Assembly: GCF_051622035.1 (NCBI RefSeq)
Contig: NC_135362.1
Location: forward strand, 18,314,501 to 18,378,500
DNA: 64,000 nucleotides
Direction: 5' to 3'
From: Arctopsyche grandis
Taxonomy: Eukaryota; Arthropoda; Insecta; Trichoptera; Hydropsychidae
A program made the position numbers and the translations under genes. Below, piece by piece: positions 45,814 to 59,254 of the stretch; the stretch's first letter is position 1, and each line of letters opens with the position of its first letter. The notes beneath the pieces are model-generated. The model worked only from the letters and a program-made list of their open reading frames with translations, searched no databases and had not been told where the DNA came from.

Positions 45814-46832
45814 GTGAGTAATGGCGATCCAGGAATTCGTAAGTCGTTCGCTCGCGTGTGCTTTCTTTCCTCGCGAATTTTTCGCTTTTCTTTTGTCCGA
45901 GACGGGTCTTCCGATATATGTATGTACACGCCCACGAGGACCTCGACCTTCGCGTCTCGCAGTCTCCGAAGATTCATCTTCGCTTTATGGCCGTTTTCGA
46001 TTGAACTTTGCTGACACTGTGTGTACGTATGTTTTTATGTATGTATGTATGTATGCATGCGTGCCTATTGTCGGGGTGTTCAATTTAAAAACGATTATGT
46101 AAACAATGAACGTTGGTCGTTTGCAGTGATTTCTCATTATATTGTTTCCGATGGATGCACTCTCAATTGAAAATATTGCATTGCAAAGGTTGATTTTAAA
46201 TTAAACGGCGACCTTATGGGCCGCTTTAAAGTACAAGAAAATTCTTCGTGATGCTGCGCGAAGGTCTCGTGTTCTTTTCCGGAATTTATTTAAAACGACT
46301 TGTAAAGACGTTTATATTACACGCCGTATTTACATATTATATATAGAAATGATTGTCGCTATATTCAAAATACTATGAGTAAATGTAGTTATTAAAAGTT
46401 TGGGAAGGGTGGCATTTTTTTTTAAATAAAAAGGGAAATAGTTTTATTCCCATACTGAAATATCAGAGCAAATTCATATGTGGCTGCTAATTTTATGTAC
46501 ATAATATGTATTATATTAAATGTACTCCTATAATATCATACAAATAAAACTGTCAAGTGAAACTACTTACATAGTTTTGATATGTATGTACATATATGCA
46601 TGCTTACTTCAATTATATCTACTTTTGATTTAATTTATTGGGAATTAATTGACTCTGATAAGGAAAAACCCTTCATTTGGGTTTTAGAACTTATCAATGC
46701 AATGTCTACAAAATAGTCATTCGTTAACATGTAAATTGATTTTTGTTCTTGTACAAAATATGAAACTATTTAATTGTTTCTAAGTATCATAAATGCATGT
46801 TTATTTTATTTTTTATTTTTTTTTACTTTCAG

Positions 46833-47132
46833 GTGTTTCTCGGATTTGGTAGCTTCAGTGAAAATGTCGTCAACATTTGAGCGTTGGTCGTGGCGTTTTT
46901 TGACAATCTCGTCGAAGCCAAAGATCACCAACGACAACAACGAAGACCGATAACCATAACAAAAATCGTGACTCAGACAATAACTCCTAATTGGCTCCGA
47001 ATAACAGTAAACGTCACATAGTTTTTGGCTTGTGCAATTATTGTGATTGTGCGTCATTGCCCTCAGAAGAGATGACGAACATCAGCCGCATCAGGGTCGT
47101 GGTTTTGGGGGGGCGCAGAGTCGGCAAGTCTG
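46833..47132 (+). CDS. First coding exon of a Ras-superfamily small GTPase (partial)
   Basis: The exon follows a strong pyrimidine tract and acceptor (TTTTTTACTTTCAG, 46,819-46,832) and ends at TCTG|GTCAGT (donor at 47,133). The coding part is 47,072-47,132: MTNISRIRVVVLGGRRVGKS, then a phase-1 break. GGRRVGKS is the G1/P-loop (GxxxxGKS) that binds GTP phosphate, preceded by the usual first beta-strand IRVVVLG. The start is typical of RERG/RASL/Ras-like proteins, though 20 residues cannot fix the subfamily. The leader holds a 29-codon upstream ORF (46,864-46,953). Later exons (switch I/II, NKxD, SAK) are not seen to 64,000, so a long intron is likely. A fortuitous P-loop-like frame is the alternative. 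Confidence 0.55.
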
Positions 47133-47133
47133 G

Positions 47134-50100
47134 TCAGTCTTTTTTTAATGCTTTTTTTTCATGTTTTTATTTTTTGTGTTATTTTCGTCGCAATCATCCC
47201 CGAGGAGCGAGCAGGTGGTGCTCTCGTTCCTCGAAGATCGATCAACGTCAACCCTTTATCTCGAGGCTGAGACTTGTCCTCTTAATTAAATATATTGTAT
47301 GTAATATAGTCGATAAATTTTCGACGTTGAAATATCTCCATCACCATCGAACACTTAAAAATTACGTATCACAGAAGGTCGCGTTATGTAAGTACCTGGT
47401 ATTTATACTCGTTGGTTACGTTTATAATTAGGGATGATTCTGGAAAATATAAAAAAAATATATAACAGCCTAAGCTACTCGGTCATATACCTATCCTAAG
47501 AATACACATCGGCTCTTTGACCACAATGATTGTACACAATTTTAGGGCAAAGGAAAAAAACGATTCCTTTGTGTCACATTTTTTACAGCATCTTTCATGT
47601 CATGCCGCACTCACATCCGCGGCGGGATACCATTGACGAGAACCCGATGAACCGATTTTGAAAATTATGTTCATATGTGATCGATTTGTTTGCAAAATTT
47701 TGGATGGTTTTTGTATCTTTCAATGTGTTCGGAAACTACGTATGTATTGTATGTACATACATAAGTACAGTATTTTGTCAAATTTTACGCACATTTTAAA
47801 ACGGAGTAAGCGTCTTTGATATTGGTACTTATGTGGTTGTTTATATGTAATACATATTTTTAATATCATGGTCCTGCATATTGTGACAATTCTTGATAAA
47901 ATAAATTGAACAAATAGAGTTACTTAAAGGAAAAGGCTGTTTACCACTTAATTTCTTATTAATAACATATATTATATGTATGTGTACATATGCATACAAT
48001 GCGATATTTTATTTTTATTTTTTACATACATACATACATATGTGCTCTAACAAGAAATACCACAAGGTGACTCATATGGTTATATTAATTTTTGTACATT
48101 TTTCAAACATAATAGTACATAATAGAATACAAATAGGATAAATCTATGGAAAATCAATAATTTTTTTATACACAGCAAATTTGTGAGAAATACATTATGT
48201 AGGAAGTAGCATTTATAAGATTCAACAAATTTGAGATGCTAATAACTCGATATTGCGAGAGACTGAGGTCACAACGATTATGTTAGAAACGTCACAATAA
48301 TTACCCGAACAGGAGACGGTCGATGTGTGTTTTTTTAGTAACCGCATCTCGCCAGCAGCGTATTTAGTCGGAACTTGAACCTACGACCTATCTACTGGTA
48401 TTAAATAGCTCTATCAGTGCACTAAGCTGTAGCGAAATAAAGATATTAATTTTAATTTTCAAAATCGGTGAGAGCTTAGTAGCTCTCAAAGGTGATGGTT
48501 TTGTATTAGTAATAAAAGTTTGGTGTGATTGGAATAGTTCTATTAAAATTAGAATAAATATAATAAATTTAACTGAAACTTGAGTAGAGCATTATCATTA
48601 AATTGAATTGAACATAATTAAAATTTATATAAATAAAAATTGTATAATATTTGTGTTATCAAACAAACAAGACGTATTTTTGGACTACACTATTTTGTTT
48701 TTATGTACTTACCTTTGCTTTTTTAAAAGTTTTTTATAATCTGTAAATCTTCTCATGAGATTTTTCTTCGCGATGTCGCGATTGTGAAATTGATCGCTTT
48801 TGTGTTGTCATCGCCGTGTTGACGCATCGCCCGTGACACATTTCCATGTAAGGGCTCCTAACCGCGGATTACTTTTCAATCGGATCGATTTCTTTTCGAT
48901 CAATTTGGATAACTGTGTCGAAGTTACGCATCGCGCGTTTACGTGTCGACTTTTTGTTTTGGGAGACGACACTCGTAAAATATCCAAAGATCAAAATTGT
49001 GGTTTCGGCGATCGATGCTCACCCCCGAGATCTTCTTCGTTTATGTAACGTTGAAATATTTTTATTCGTTTTTTATTGATTTTTTTTCGGTTCATTTCTT
49101 TCGGCGGACCTTGGTATTGAAAATATGCAATGCCCGAAGGTGAAATTGTTGCCGTTCGTGAAACAGCAATAATAAGTTTATGCAATCGCCTAAAAATATG
49201 TCTGCCCGCCAGCGAAAGTGGTCTGCCAATTTATGCGTTGCATCGGTGCAACACTCCCCGAAGATGACCAGCACTGATATAAATTAGTACCGGGAATACA
49301 TTCGGTTTCCGTAATAAACAACGCGAGGTATGAATTATCTAATCCAGGGGCGCGCAACTTTCTCATCGGACGGTATTTATTTATCGGCTCGATAATTCAA
49401 TTTAAATTCGGATCGAGTGTGCACTGTAAATATTTATATTGGAAAATAATAATTTACTCGTCGTAACGCATCGATGATTTCTCATATTTGTGGGTTAATT
49501 TAATGCTGCTTGTGTAAGCCGGGAGAGACTTATTATCGATCGTCGGGCGTGCCGTGAAAATAATTTTTATTCTTCAATTAATAATACGCGTCCGTCCGGG
49601 GGGTCCAGGTGATCCGCCACAAATTCGAGCGAGAGTCTCTCGCGCATGAAACTTTTATTATCATTAATAAAATTATTGGATCGATTAATTTTAAAGGGCA
49701 CATGTTCTTGTCTCTCGCGCGCCGGGTTTGCGAAAAATAAAAGCACGACTTTTAAGGTCGCCACAGTTGCGAGAGTCGATTGCGGAACTGGATCAGTGTC
49801 GAGCATACTAATTTGACTCTAAATTCTAAAATATGCTTCTTGTCGAATCGTGGGTACAAGTAGAGGTTTAGATAACGCCATTGTTTATATTTGGCAGTTC
49901 GTTTCGAGATTATTTAGAAGCCTTTTAAGATATGTAAGTCTTACATACATTTTATTTTTCATATACATATGTATGTATACACAAAATGTCTATTAGGTAA
50001 ACCCCAATGCGCCTTCCTGGCCAATTATAAACATCGATAAACAATTTTACACAGCATTATAGCGGCATCTACGGATAAATTTGACAAAAAAAATTGCATT

Positions 50101-50200
50101 TTATAATTCGAATTAGTCGAGAAATAGAACGAGGTTGCCAATTCGTTGGAACCGTTTCAATGAAATCAGATAAATTGGCAAACTCTGATAGGAAACGATC
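47134..50200. other. Putative long GTPase intron, no exon seen
   Basis: AT-rich with TACATA clusters (47,740-47,765 and 47,970-48,045). Two GC-richer patches (48,790-49,040 and 49,590-49,800) contain short frames without recognisable domains. A tRNA-like SINE fragment lies at 48,355-48,435. Confidence 0.4.
48355..48435 (-). repeat. tRNA-like SINE fragment
   Basis: On the minus strand CAGCTTAGTGCACTGATAGA resembles pol III box A and GTAGGTTCAAGTTCC resembles box B, about 45 bp apart as in a tRNA. A tRNA cloverleaf does not close well, so this is a SINE head or tRNA relic. Confidence 0.4.
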
Positions 50201-50224
50201 GACCTGGAGTCACATATCTACAGT

Positions 50225-50312
50225 CTGGCTAGCAGCAATGGGCAAGGGATTGAACCCGTGTCTACTCAGTTGAAAGCGTTACACGCTAACCACTGATCTA
50301 TGCTGCTGGTAA
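50225..50312 (-). repeat. tRNA-derived SINE head or tRNA pseudogene
   Basis: On the minus strand TAGATCAGTGGTTAG (box A) and GGGTTCAATCC (box B) are spaced as in tRNA. AGCAGCA at the 5' end pairs with TGCTGCT at the 3' end as a seven-base acceptor stem. Extra bases between the T-arm and acceptor, and a poor anticodon arm, argue against a functional tRNA. Confidence 0.55.
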
Positions 50313-50729
50313 TATAATTTCAATGGTATGTATGCCTTGTACAAACAGAAGCAACATGTGTCAACATTCAATATGTTCAAACAATTTTGTGAACTTGCGC
50401 AATATTATTTTATTAACTATTTGTGAGGGTACATACATATGTACATATGATGAAACTGTATTCGTGAAATTAATAAATGTCGTTATGTAATATGCACACC
50501 TACCAATAATATGTGTTTATTTCATTGAATACATTTAAAAAATTATGTATCTAACAAAAAATAGTTGGCCTAGTATCTTAGAAGTAGAAAAAATGTATGA
50601 AGTCCCGTAATTGATCGCAATTAAATGGGCTTGGCTGAAATCTCTAGTATTGTGTTGAATCAAACACGGCGGGTGAATCCACTTGGTTTCATATATGTAT
50701 GTAGATATATATATTTTTTCGTCTCGAAA

Positions 50730-51060
50730 ACGGTGTGCACTTTCTCGATTGTTCGAAGCAGTGGTCGCGTTGTGTCGTCTCTACAACTACTCGTATTGAT
50801 CTGATTTTAGGACGTCGACTTCTCGCGCGAGCGTTAATTCAAATAACGGCCGCGCGACTTGTTCCGTTCGGTTCGCCCGTGGCAAAGTCGCCGTCCGTCC
50901 TTCGTGTTTCGCCTGTTGGTTCGCAATCGGCAATATTTCGGCCGGGGCCATTATCCGACCGCGAACCGGTCGAGCGATACCCCTGACCGGGACGGGACGC
51001 TCCTTGCGCAGACGCGGCGCCATCCGGACGGACGCGGCGCCCGCGCACCTGCATTTTATT
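50730..51060. promoter_or_regulatory. CpG-rich island-like block
   Basis: The most CpG-rich stretch of the right half. Frames on both strands stay open because of base composition but look unlike known proteins. It may be a promoter or enhancer, or hold an exon (GATCTGATTTTAG at about 50,797-50,809 resembles an acceptor). Confidence 0.3.
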
Positions 51061-51916
51061 CATTTATATTTATTCGGATTCATTAGCGCGCGTGCACGTA
51101 CATACAAACATGTACTGTATATGTGTACATACGCACCTATGTATGTATGTATGTATGTAGTGCAATGGCGATGCCTACCGGTGCACTCGCTCCCGCTCCG
51201 CACGTCACTGACATTACAAATATAGGAAACCGAAGATCTATCTCCTTCTTGGGTGTTTCCGATTCTCTTACGTTATGTGTGTGTGTACGGACGTACGTTG
51301 CCGAGGTGCTCGCCGCGATCGTGATCGTGTAATCGCGAGCAATGTCGACTGGAATTTGTTATGTTCAACGAGTAGTAATAAATAATTCGAGGATGTATTA
51401 TTGATGGTCGTAATCTGGATTTATTCCCCGCGCGATGATTTCGGTCTCATTGGAAATCAAGTATGCAGAATCTGTGTAAATATTTGTCATGGCGCTATGT
51501 ACATAGATTTTGTATATTGAATGAAACAACACTAAATGTATACATACATACAATATGTATGTACATCATGGCCCGGACGTCCGGCATCGAGATACATCGA
51601 GATATTTGTTATGAAATTGAAATTGAGTGTCTTTCGTCATCGTACTTTAGTTAAGTAGTAACTTGTCGGTGAAATAGTGCTAAATAAAAAAGAACCAGGG
51701 TGGTGTTTAATTTTTATGACCCCCCCCCCTCTTTTTTCATCACTTAAAAAATATTTTTATTGAACGTAATGAGTTTGGACATAAGACAATTATGATGATT
51801 ATTTATTACTAGTGTAGGGCCCGTTGATTTCAACGGGTGGTTTCGAAAAGAAATTGAAACTCGAATAAAAATAAAGTTAAAGATATGGAATTGACTGGTT
51901 TCGGAAAGACAAAGGC

Positions 51917-52050
51917 ACAAAAAAATGAAAATTATGAAAAAAATGAAAAATATGAAAATAATGAAAAATATGAAAAAAATGAAAAAAATGAAAAAAAATG
52001 AAAAAACTGAAAATAATGAAAAAAATGGAAATAATGAAAAAGATGAAAAA
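51917..52050 (+). repeat. ATGAAAA minisatellite
   Basis: About 130 bp of imperfect tandem units of the type ATGAAAAA/ATGAAAAT. The reverse frame reads as Phe/Ile-rich low complexity. Confidence 0.9.
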
Positions 52051-52110
52051 TTTGAATCTGGTTGATGGTTGATCATAAGTAGAGTTAGGATAGTTACAGT
52101 GCTATCCATT

Positions 52111-52174
52111 GTTCGGCAAACCTTTAACAATGCATTTATAACCTTTGAACAATACACGGCCCCCTCAGGCTCCG
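52111..52174 (+). repeat. 64 bp repeat unit, copy 1
   Basis: From GTTCGGCAAACCTTTAACAA to CCCCTCAGGCTCCGG. It is similar in reverse complement to 52,833-52,898 and in part in the same orientation to 52,906-52,967. Confidence 0.75.
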
Positions 52175-52302
52175 GTGACTAATCATAAGAAATCGGAAAT
52201 CGAAAAAGATTGTCGACGAAAGCTGAAGATACGCGAATGATTGGTTCCCCATACTTCTATAGGATAATCGAATATTAAGTAATTTTAGAGCGTTTTTTCT
52301 GT

Positions 52303-52375
52303 CGAGGCTGTAGTCTGATGGCTAGCGACCTGTTCTGGGCGAGGGGGCCTTAGTTCGATTCCGTGATTTGGAATT
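52303..52375 (+). repeat. tRNA-like SINE head
   Basis: TAGTCTGATGGCTAGCG (box A like) and TTAGTTCGATTCC (box B) at tRNA spacing. No closing acceptor stem, so it is a SINE fragment. Confidence 0.45.
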
Positions 52376-52588
52376 AATTTTATTTTTCAAATATCGCTAA
52401 AATATAAATTAATTTCAATAATTTCAATTAAAAATATATATTTAATTGTTTTATATGAAAAGAAAAAAAAATGGTTCAAAACCTCGCTAAATGAAATTAT
52501 TAAAATTACGTATTTTTATATGGCGAGAAGGAATATTTCAATTAATGTTTAAAAAAAAAGGCGAAATGAAAAATTGGATTTGGCGTGA

Positions 52589-52774
52589 TGTCCGAGACCA
52601 TTAGCTCAATTTAGACCCATATTCAGGCTATTTGGGGTGATCGGTTCGAGTCGCGACAAAGTCGTCTCGTCGAAAAATGAATTAATCGATTTTTATCGAT
52701 TCGTTCATTATGTTCGGCGAGAGTTAGGACACACACACACACACACACAGATTACCGTCTTTATATATATGATT
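52589..52774 (+). repeat. tRNA-like SINE with (AC)n and RTE-like tail
   Basis: ATTAGCTCAATTTAG (box A like) and CGGTTCGAGTC (box B) are followed by about 75 bp of body, an (AC)n tract (52,730-52,749) and the 24 bp tail ATTACCGTCTTTATATATAT-GATT shared with 5,031-5,054. A tRNA head plus LINE-like tail is SINE architecture. Confidence 0.5.
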
Positions 52775-52832
52775 TTAAAGACTTCGATTAAGTCGCCTCT
52801 AATTCTTCTCGTCTCAAGTGTTATTAATAGAG

Positions 52833-52967
52833 CCCGGAATCTGAAGGGGCTGTTTATTGTTCAAAGATTGTAAATGCATTGTTAAAAGTTTGCCGAACCT
52901 TTTTTACAAAGCATTTACAAAAATTGAACAATAGGCGGCACGTTTCCGGCCCCTTCAGATTCCGACC
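52833..52967. repeat. 135 bp imperfect palindrome
   Basis: The left arm 52,833-52,898 and right arm 52,906-52,967 are imperfect reverse complements (CGGAATCTGAAGGGGC against GCCCCTTCAGATTCCG at the outer ends). The left arm is an inverted copy of 52,111-52,174. It resembles the ends of a foldback MITE. Confidence 0.7.
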
Positions 52968-52974
52968 TCCAGTT

Positions 52975-55900
52975 ATTAATATTAGCCAAAATATTTTTTA
53001 ATTTTACTCATAAAACAATTTTCATATCAGGGCGGCAACCTGGCTCAAAAATAAGTACCAGGTCGGCGACCTGCCCCGACCTGGCCCGGCCACACCACTG
53101 GCTATAGTTACTTTTACATAATGACTTTTATTTGAAACTTGTCAAAATATTATATATGTATTATCACTTATCAGGTGATTCTCAATATTATTACTCCTAT
53201 GTATTCTGAAAAATATTGATGAAATGGTTTTTAATTTCAATTTTGAAACTTTTTTTGGGCGGGGGGAGGGGGGTGTGCTTAAGCATGCTAGTTCGAGGGC
53301 CCAGCTTGGGATGTGCGGCCCATGATATACATAATATAATATGTATGTATGTACGTATATTGAAAGCAGAAGTGAACTTGTATCACATTGTGGAAAATAC
53401 ATGTGTTATATGGTCGAATATATGTATGTAGTGATTTTCAATTATCCACAAAGTAACACGATGTTTTGCGAATTTTAGTTTTAGTAATTAAAGTCAATAA
53501 AATTAAAAAAAAATAGTTTAAAACTTGACTTTTTTTCCAAGGAATCGATATATTCCAAAATAATATCTATTTAAAAAAGATTTCAAATGCCCAGATATTG
53601 ACCGGTTTTTTTTTCTCGCGTAACATAAATATGTATATGTATGAATATATATCTCAAATTGGAACTTTCGATCAAATTTATAACGCAATGGTACATTAGG
53701 TAGACGTGAAAATATATTGAAATGTAAATAAATTTTATACAAAGTTGAATATAGCAATCACCACAGTTTGAGGAATACTGATCTGATAATTCATACGGTC
53801 GAAGACAACTGTGTAGAAGCTGTATTCTTATTTTTAATTGATGCGATAGAAAGGTTTAGGAATTATGATTAATTTACAAAACCTATTACTTTTACCGATA
53901 CTTTGCAAAAAATACGCGGACTCCCATAGGGCGTTTTCGGAAAATTCTGGCGGTCCATAATGAGTAAATATGTTAATTAATAAAACATGAAAAAATATCC
54001 TTGCTTTGTATGCCTTGAGTCCAATCAGTATCACTTTATTGGTAAGTCAATTAAAAAAATATATTCTTGGAATTCATAAAATCTTATCAACAAGTAAGTA
54101 GGTAGTTAAAGAAATAATTCGATTTTTCCAAACTTCCGTAGAGCCCAAGTTAATATCGTTGATCCAGGAATATAACACACACGCACGCACGCCTTGTATT
54201 ATTTTATTTAAATTATTTATAAAAAAAATAGCACAATTTGTCAAAGGATTATAACAGGATTCTTGTTTATTTATTTTCTAATGGTGAACAAATTAGATGT
54301 AGCACAATATTTAAAAAAATTCTGAGTAACCTAGCTAAATAATAAATTTAGAATAACTATGAACGCTTTTTTTAAATTATATATGTACATATGTACATAC
54401 ATACATGTGATACGTAATCAGTCAGTATCGAGGCGATTCGAGTGTTGGTAACCCAAAAGCGAAAATTAAAAGACCAGTTTAAGAAATCCGATCAGATAAT
54501 TCAGCAATTAATTAAGTGGCATTCTTGAAATATTTCCTTACGGTGATTTCGGCTACCGGGTGATACGTCTCGATGCACGTGGGTGCACGTGTTTGCACAC
54601 TTTGGCGAGCGTCCGTGTACCTTTCACCCGGGAATGCGCGTAGGCATTAAATACCTGGACGAGGGCAAAACCGCATGAAAATAAAAACATTGGCAGGACA
54701 ATGAGCGAGAAGTTCTATGCTCACCCACCACAGTCAACGTGGTGGCCGGTTATATATTCTTTCACCTTTGAAATTGCTATGAAAAATCGTTACATTGCAA
54801 ATTGCTCGCGAAACGTCCCCTTGAAGGCGCTATCGGTCCATCTCGCAAAAAGACGACCACGCCAACTCCTCCATGTAACATTGGTAAAACTCCGATGCCG
54901 TGTTGAATTTCGAATACTCTTCAGTAATGGACTGGCGTGTAATTTTAAATGGAATTTTCTCACTCGGCATAACATGTTCGCTATGGTAATAATAATTATT
55001 ATTATCATTTAAAAATTATTATATTATAATTGCAATGGCGTGCGAGAGAAGGCTTAGCGCCGATCTTGTGAGCATACATACATACGTTACATTTAATAAT
55101 TAATTTGTGATCATTGAAAAGGAAACCTAAGTCGCTTAGTGTATGTATTAAATGCTCACGAGAAATTAAATCTTACGGATATGAGACTTTGTCTGGAATC
55201 TTCACGCAATTTCCCCGCAACATCGCGTAACATGATATCAGATAAAGATTCTCAATTAATCTCTATCGTACCACCGACGTCCAAATATACACTTACGCTA
55301 AAAATCGGATGTATGTATGTATGTACATACATAACTATTCATTAGAATTACAATAATTGACGACGCTCGCCATTCGAGTTAAAATTGATTCGAATGACCA
55401 ACAATATTTCACATGGCGGTTCGATAGTAGCTTCCGCTTCGGTCGCGATAGATTGCCGATTTTCTTTCCGGTTCGATTGAATTTTAAGATGCGTTAGATA
55501 ACTCGTCTGGCATTCGTTGCGGCTCATTTGTATTCACCATTCGCAAATTGCTTATTTCTTTTTGTGTGGTTCATTTATTTACGCAAATTGTTTGTTTTTT
55601 GTTGTTGTTTTTTCTCGCCCGCGTATATACATATGTACATGCATACACATAAAGAGATTTTGTACGTATAAACGAGTTTTCGGTTCGAGCGCGATAATGC
55701 TATCTGGGAAAGTAAACCCGTCCTCGGGACCTGGTGATATTATCGAGTGGTTTTATGGTGTCTATTCCTCCTTGTCCAGAAGCGCAGACTTTAGAACTTA
55801 ATTAGCAGTGGCCGCTCGCTGAACTCGCTGTTATCTTTTGCAGGAGTTACAACAAGCTTTGTTCAGCGATACTCGATAATTGAATATCGCTATAGTTTTA

Positions 55901-58900
55901 TTTCGATATTCTTGTAGTTTTACTTTGTTTGTTGTGCTTGATAATACATACATACATATATACACGTAAAGTATGTAAATGGAAACGTTTACTATTTAAA
56001 TAATTTATTAAATGTGCATACATATAAATATGTACATATGTTTGTAAGAACATATGTTCTGTAAATACATATATTATATTTTCAATTTCGAATGCCAAGG
56101 AAAATAAAGTGTAAATCACTAGATTAAGTACAGTTTTATTGTTTTTACTGTATTTCGCCTTCATGAAATTTTCATAGAAAGTCTTTTGAGACAAATTCAA
56201 ATATGCGACACATGTCGTTTCAATATTGATTCATCTTTCCGACGCATAAGGATAAACAATTGCGCAATAAATAAAATAATCTTATTTATTCATTTCGGTG
56301 ATGATTGACGTTTCGTTGAAACAGGTGGGTCGTGAAAACCGCCTTTGTTTGGTTTGGGGATATCCAATCATTTTTTGTCGATTTTGAAATGTAAGTTTTT
56401 AATTTATTTCAATTATAATGGACATTATTCAGCATGTTCAATTAACGCGGTAGTGGAATTTATCATTCGAAACGTATGACATAAAGTGACTTGATTACTT
56501 TTAAATATTGTTAAACGCGAAACATTGTTTATTTAAGTTTTAGTTTGGACCATTGTGGCATTACAGAAGTCCCTAATGCGTCACAATGATAGAAATAAGA
56601 TTATTTTAAATTCAATAAAAAAACATCTATCAAAAAGCTTGTAGGAATAGGAAAATTTTGTGCAGCATTTACTTAATACAGAGTTTACAACACCGATTTA
56701 CTTGTTTGGAAAATCTTCAAGCAAAACTTTAACTGGTTAATTGATATTTTTAGTTTTCATCCATTTTTTGGGTTATTGGGATTATCATTTATAACACTTT
56801 GAGGACCCCTGTCGAAATATCGTATCGTATTCACATCGCGTCACAATTAATACATTCGCATTCCGAGTGCAGTTTTCGCGCGCAAACGCCAATCAAACAA
56901 GACTTTCCCTTCATTCCGATATTTTGTGAACTTTTACGATGATAATTTTGAAAATGTCGCAAATTTTTCATCCACGGATTACGATCTTTTCGGAAGCGAA
57001 CAGTGAACGAGTGAATGATAGACGATGGTGCTCTAACGCTCTCTTTGTAGAAAGTTGCGCTTCCAGGCGTTCACATTTATTTATGTACTAATTTTATTGC
57101 GCTTTTATTCTGATCGACGTGACAGCCGTCAAATGCATATATATTTTTTATAAATCACAGAGTTATCGTAGCGGTGACGTTGTTGCCCATTTTCTAAATA
57201 CATAAAACGGTTTATGGTAAATTTTTTTAAATTTCTCCATCTCTGGTTCACGATTTTACAAAATTCGACACATAAATTTTTATAGGTGTTTGTATGTACA
57301 TGTACGTACGTACATACATACATTGGAATAAATGCATGCTTGCGAATAACCGACTCGCGGAAGTGTCTCGTGTGAGACGATAGAAGTTTTTCGACTTGGA
57401 GTAAACCATTCCTTAGGGCCGTGCTTTCGAAGTTGCAATATATTGCTTCGCGGCACATTAAAGTTTGAATGCGGAAATTTTGTCCGCGTCGCGTTTCGAT
57501 ATGTTATTATTTACGTCTCGGAACAATCGTCTATTTGTCTTGGCAATTTTAAAAACCTCCGTCGATATATGTAGTAGAGAGATGCAAATGCTGCGCGGAT
57601 GCAACGCAAAAATGTCGTTATTGTTATCACCCGGCGTGAGCTTATTGTTATCGTCGGTGGCGACCGTTAAGTGCTGCCATTTTCAATAAAGGCACACAGA
57701 GAGCATCTCTTTCTCTCTCTTTTGTATATTATATATAATATATAATAGTTAAGCAGTTACATAGTTAAAACGGCTTCCGCGTTTCACGATTATTTATTAG
57801 ATTGCATTATTGTGCTTATTTTACAAATTTAGGTTTTATCATTTTGAATTTTATGTTTGTATACAAAACACGGTAAAAGCTCAACTCTTTTTAATTTTTA
57901 CTTTTTATTAAAAAAATGATCTTGACCGAGAAAGACTTCTCAAAGGCGTTTTACATACATAGGTATCGAGTTTCACCGCATCCTGCTCTTCAACATCGCC
58001 GATATATTGAATTACGCGCGAATGTAAGTTTTCTAAACTGTTACGCATTCGTGTGACGTTTTAATCGACGCGATTTTGTGTTTATTCGATGAGCTTCATT
58101 TGATTTATTATATATGTATATACATATATCTATGTATAATCAATTAATATTATGAAATATATGTATGTGTAATAGTTACGTGTAATATCAAATTGCCAAG
58201 ACTTTTTTTATGATTATCAGATACATTTGTACTACATATGTACGTACATAGGTACATAATTTTTCGGTTATAATTTTCCGTTTACATTTAATTATTTTTG
58301 TTTAAATTTAAACGATTTGATTTTAATAAATTAGAATTTTATCAATGTAACATATGTATGTGTACTATCAAGCATGTTGTTAAGTTGAATTAAAAATAAA
58401 TGTAATAATACTTTTATTGTAATAACTCTTTGGTGAATCATTAAGGAAAATACTCGAATTTTGAGAATGAAATTTATAATTGTTAGCTTTGCGATAGCAA
58501 GAAAATCTTTTGTAACGTAAATAAAATGGCCTTGCAAGGTGAAGTCGCGATGAATTATTCACACGTAAACATTTCCAATTGGTCATCGTACGCGCCTTAT
58601 GTAAAACATGCTAATTATGCAAGGAATTTTTTGATCAAACATTGCTAATGACAGATACATATCTACATAAATGTATGTATACAATAACGACGCGTGAGTG
58701 CAACCAAGTGTGACATTGCTTAACCCAAAGGGGTATAAATGACTCAAATTTGAAAGATTATAACATTATGTAAAAATTACGACACATTATTAGCTTATTT
58801 CAATAATTTGTTTTACTCGAGATATGTTTTAAGTAGATATTTAATTAAAAAAATAAGAAAAGTGTTCGTGAACTAGATACTTACTTGTATTATTGTTTAA

Positions 58901-59000
58901 GCGTCATATTTTAGTATTATCTTTTTAAACTCGACTTAACAGGAACATGCAGTCCATCTGCATGTGCTCGTTCCGTTAAAATTTTCGGTCAAAACAATGT
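52975..59000. other. No gene seen
   Basis: AT-rich. A (CTG)-poor, G-rich patch lies near 53,258-53,272. Scattered TACATA clusters (54,383-54,410; 57,295-57,325). Patches with more CpG at 54,540-54,640, 55,370-55,480 and 57,350-57,480 have no recognisable frame. Confidence 0.45.
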
Positions 59001-59254
59001 TTGATAAGACGTCCCCCGAGACGAGTGAAACTGGCTGTGAGCAGATCTGCATAGAGTGGCAGCTAATTACGAACCATCAAGTGCGGCTTCGAGATGCAGC
59101 GACGTCGCGTGCAAACACTGGCTGAATAATCGGCGGTTCTAAAACTGGCGTGCGCCTGAAAACTAGCCCCGGGCGTTTACGCCACCATCGTCACCACTAC
59201 CACCGTCGCCATCACCACCATCACTCGGGTCTCGCGATCCCAACAGCATTGCAA

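Noticed and set aside
50225-50312. Functional tRNA gene
   Set aside because: The acceptor stem and both boxes are present, but the anticodon arm is poor and extra bases lie between T-arm and acceptor; a SINE head is more likely.
51744-52157. 137-codon minus frame rich in Phe/Ile
   Set aside because: Translation of the ATGAAAA minisatellite on the opposite strand.
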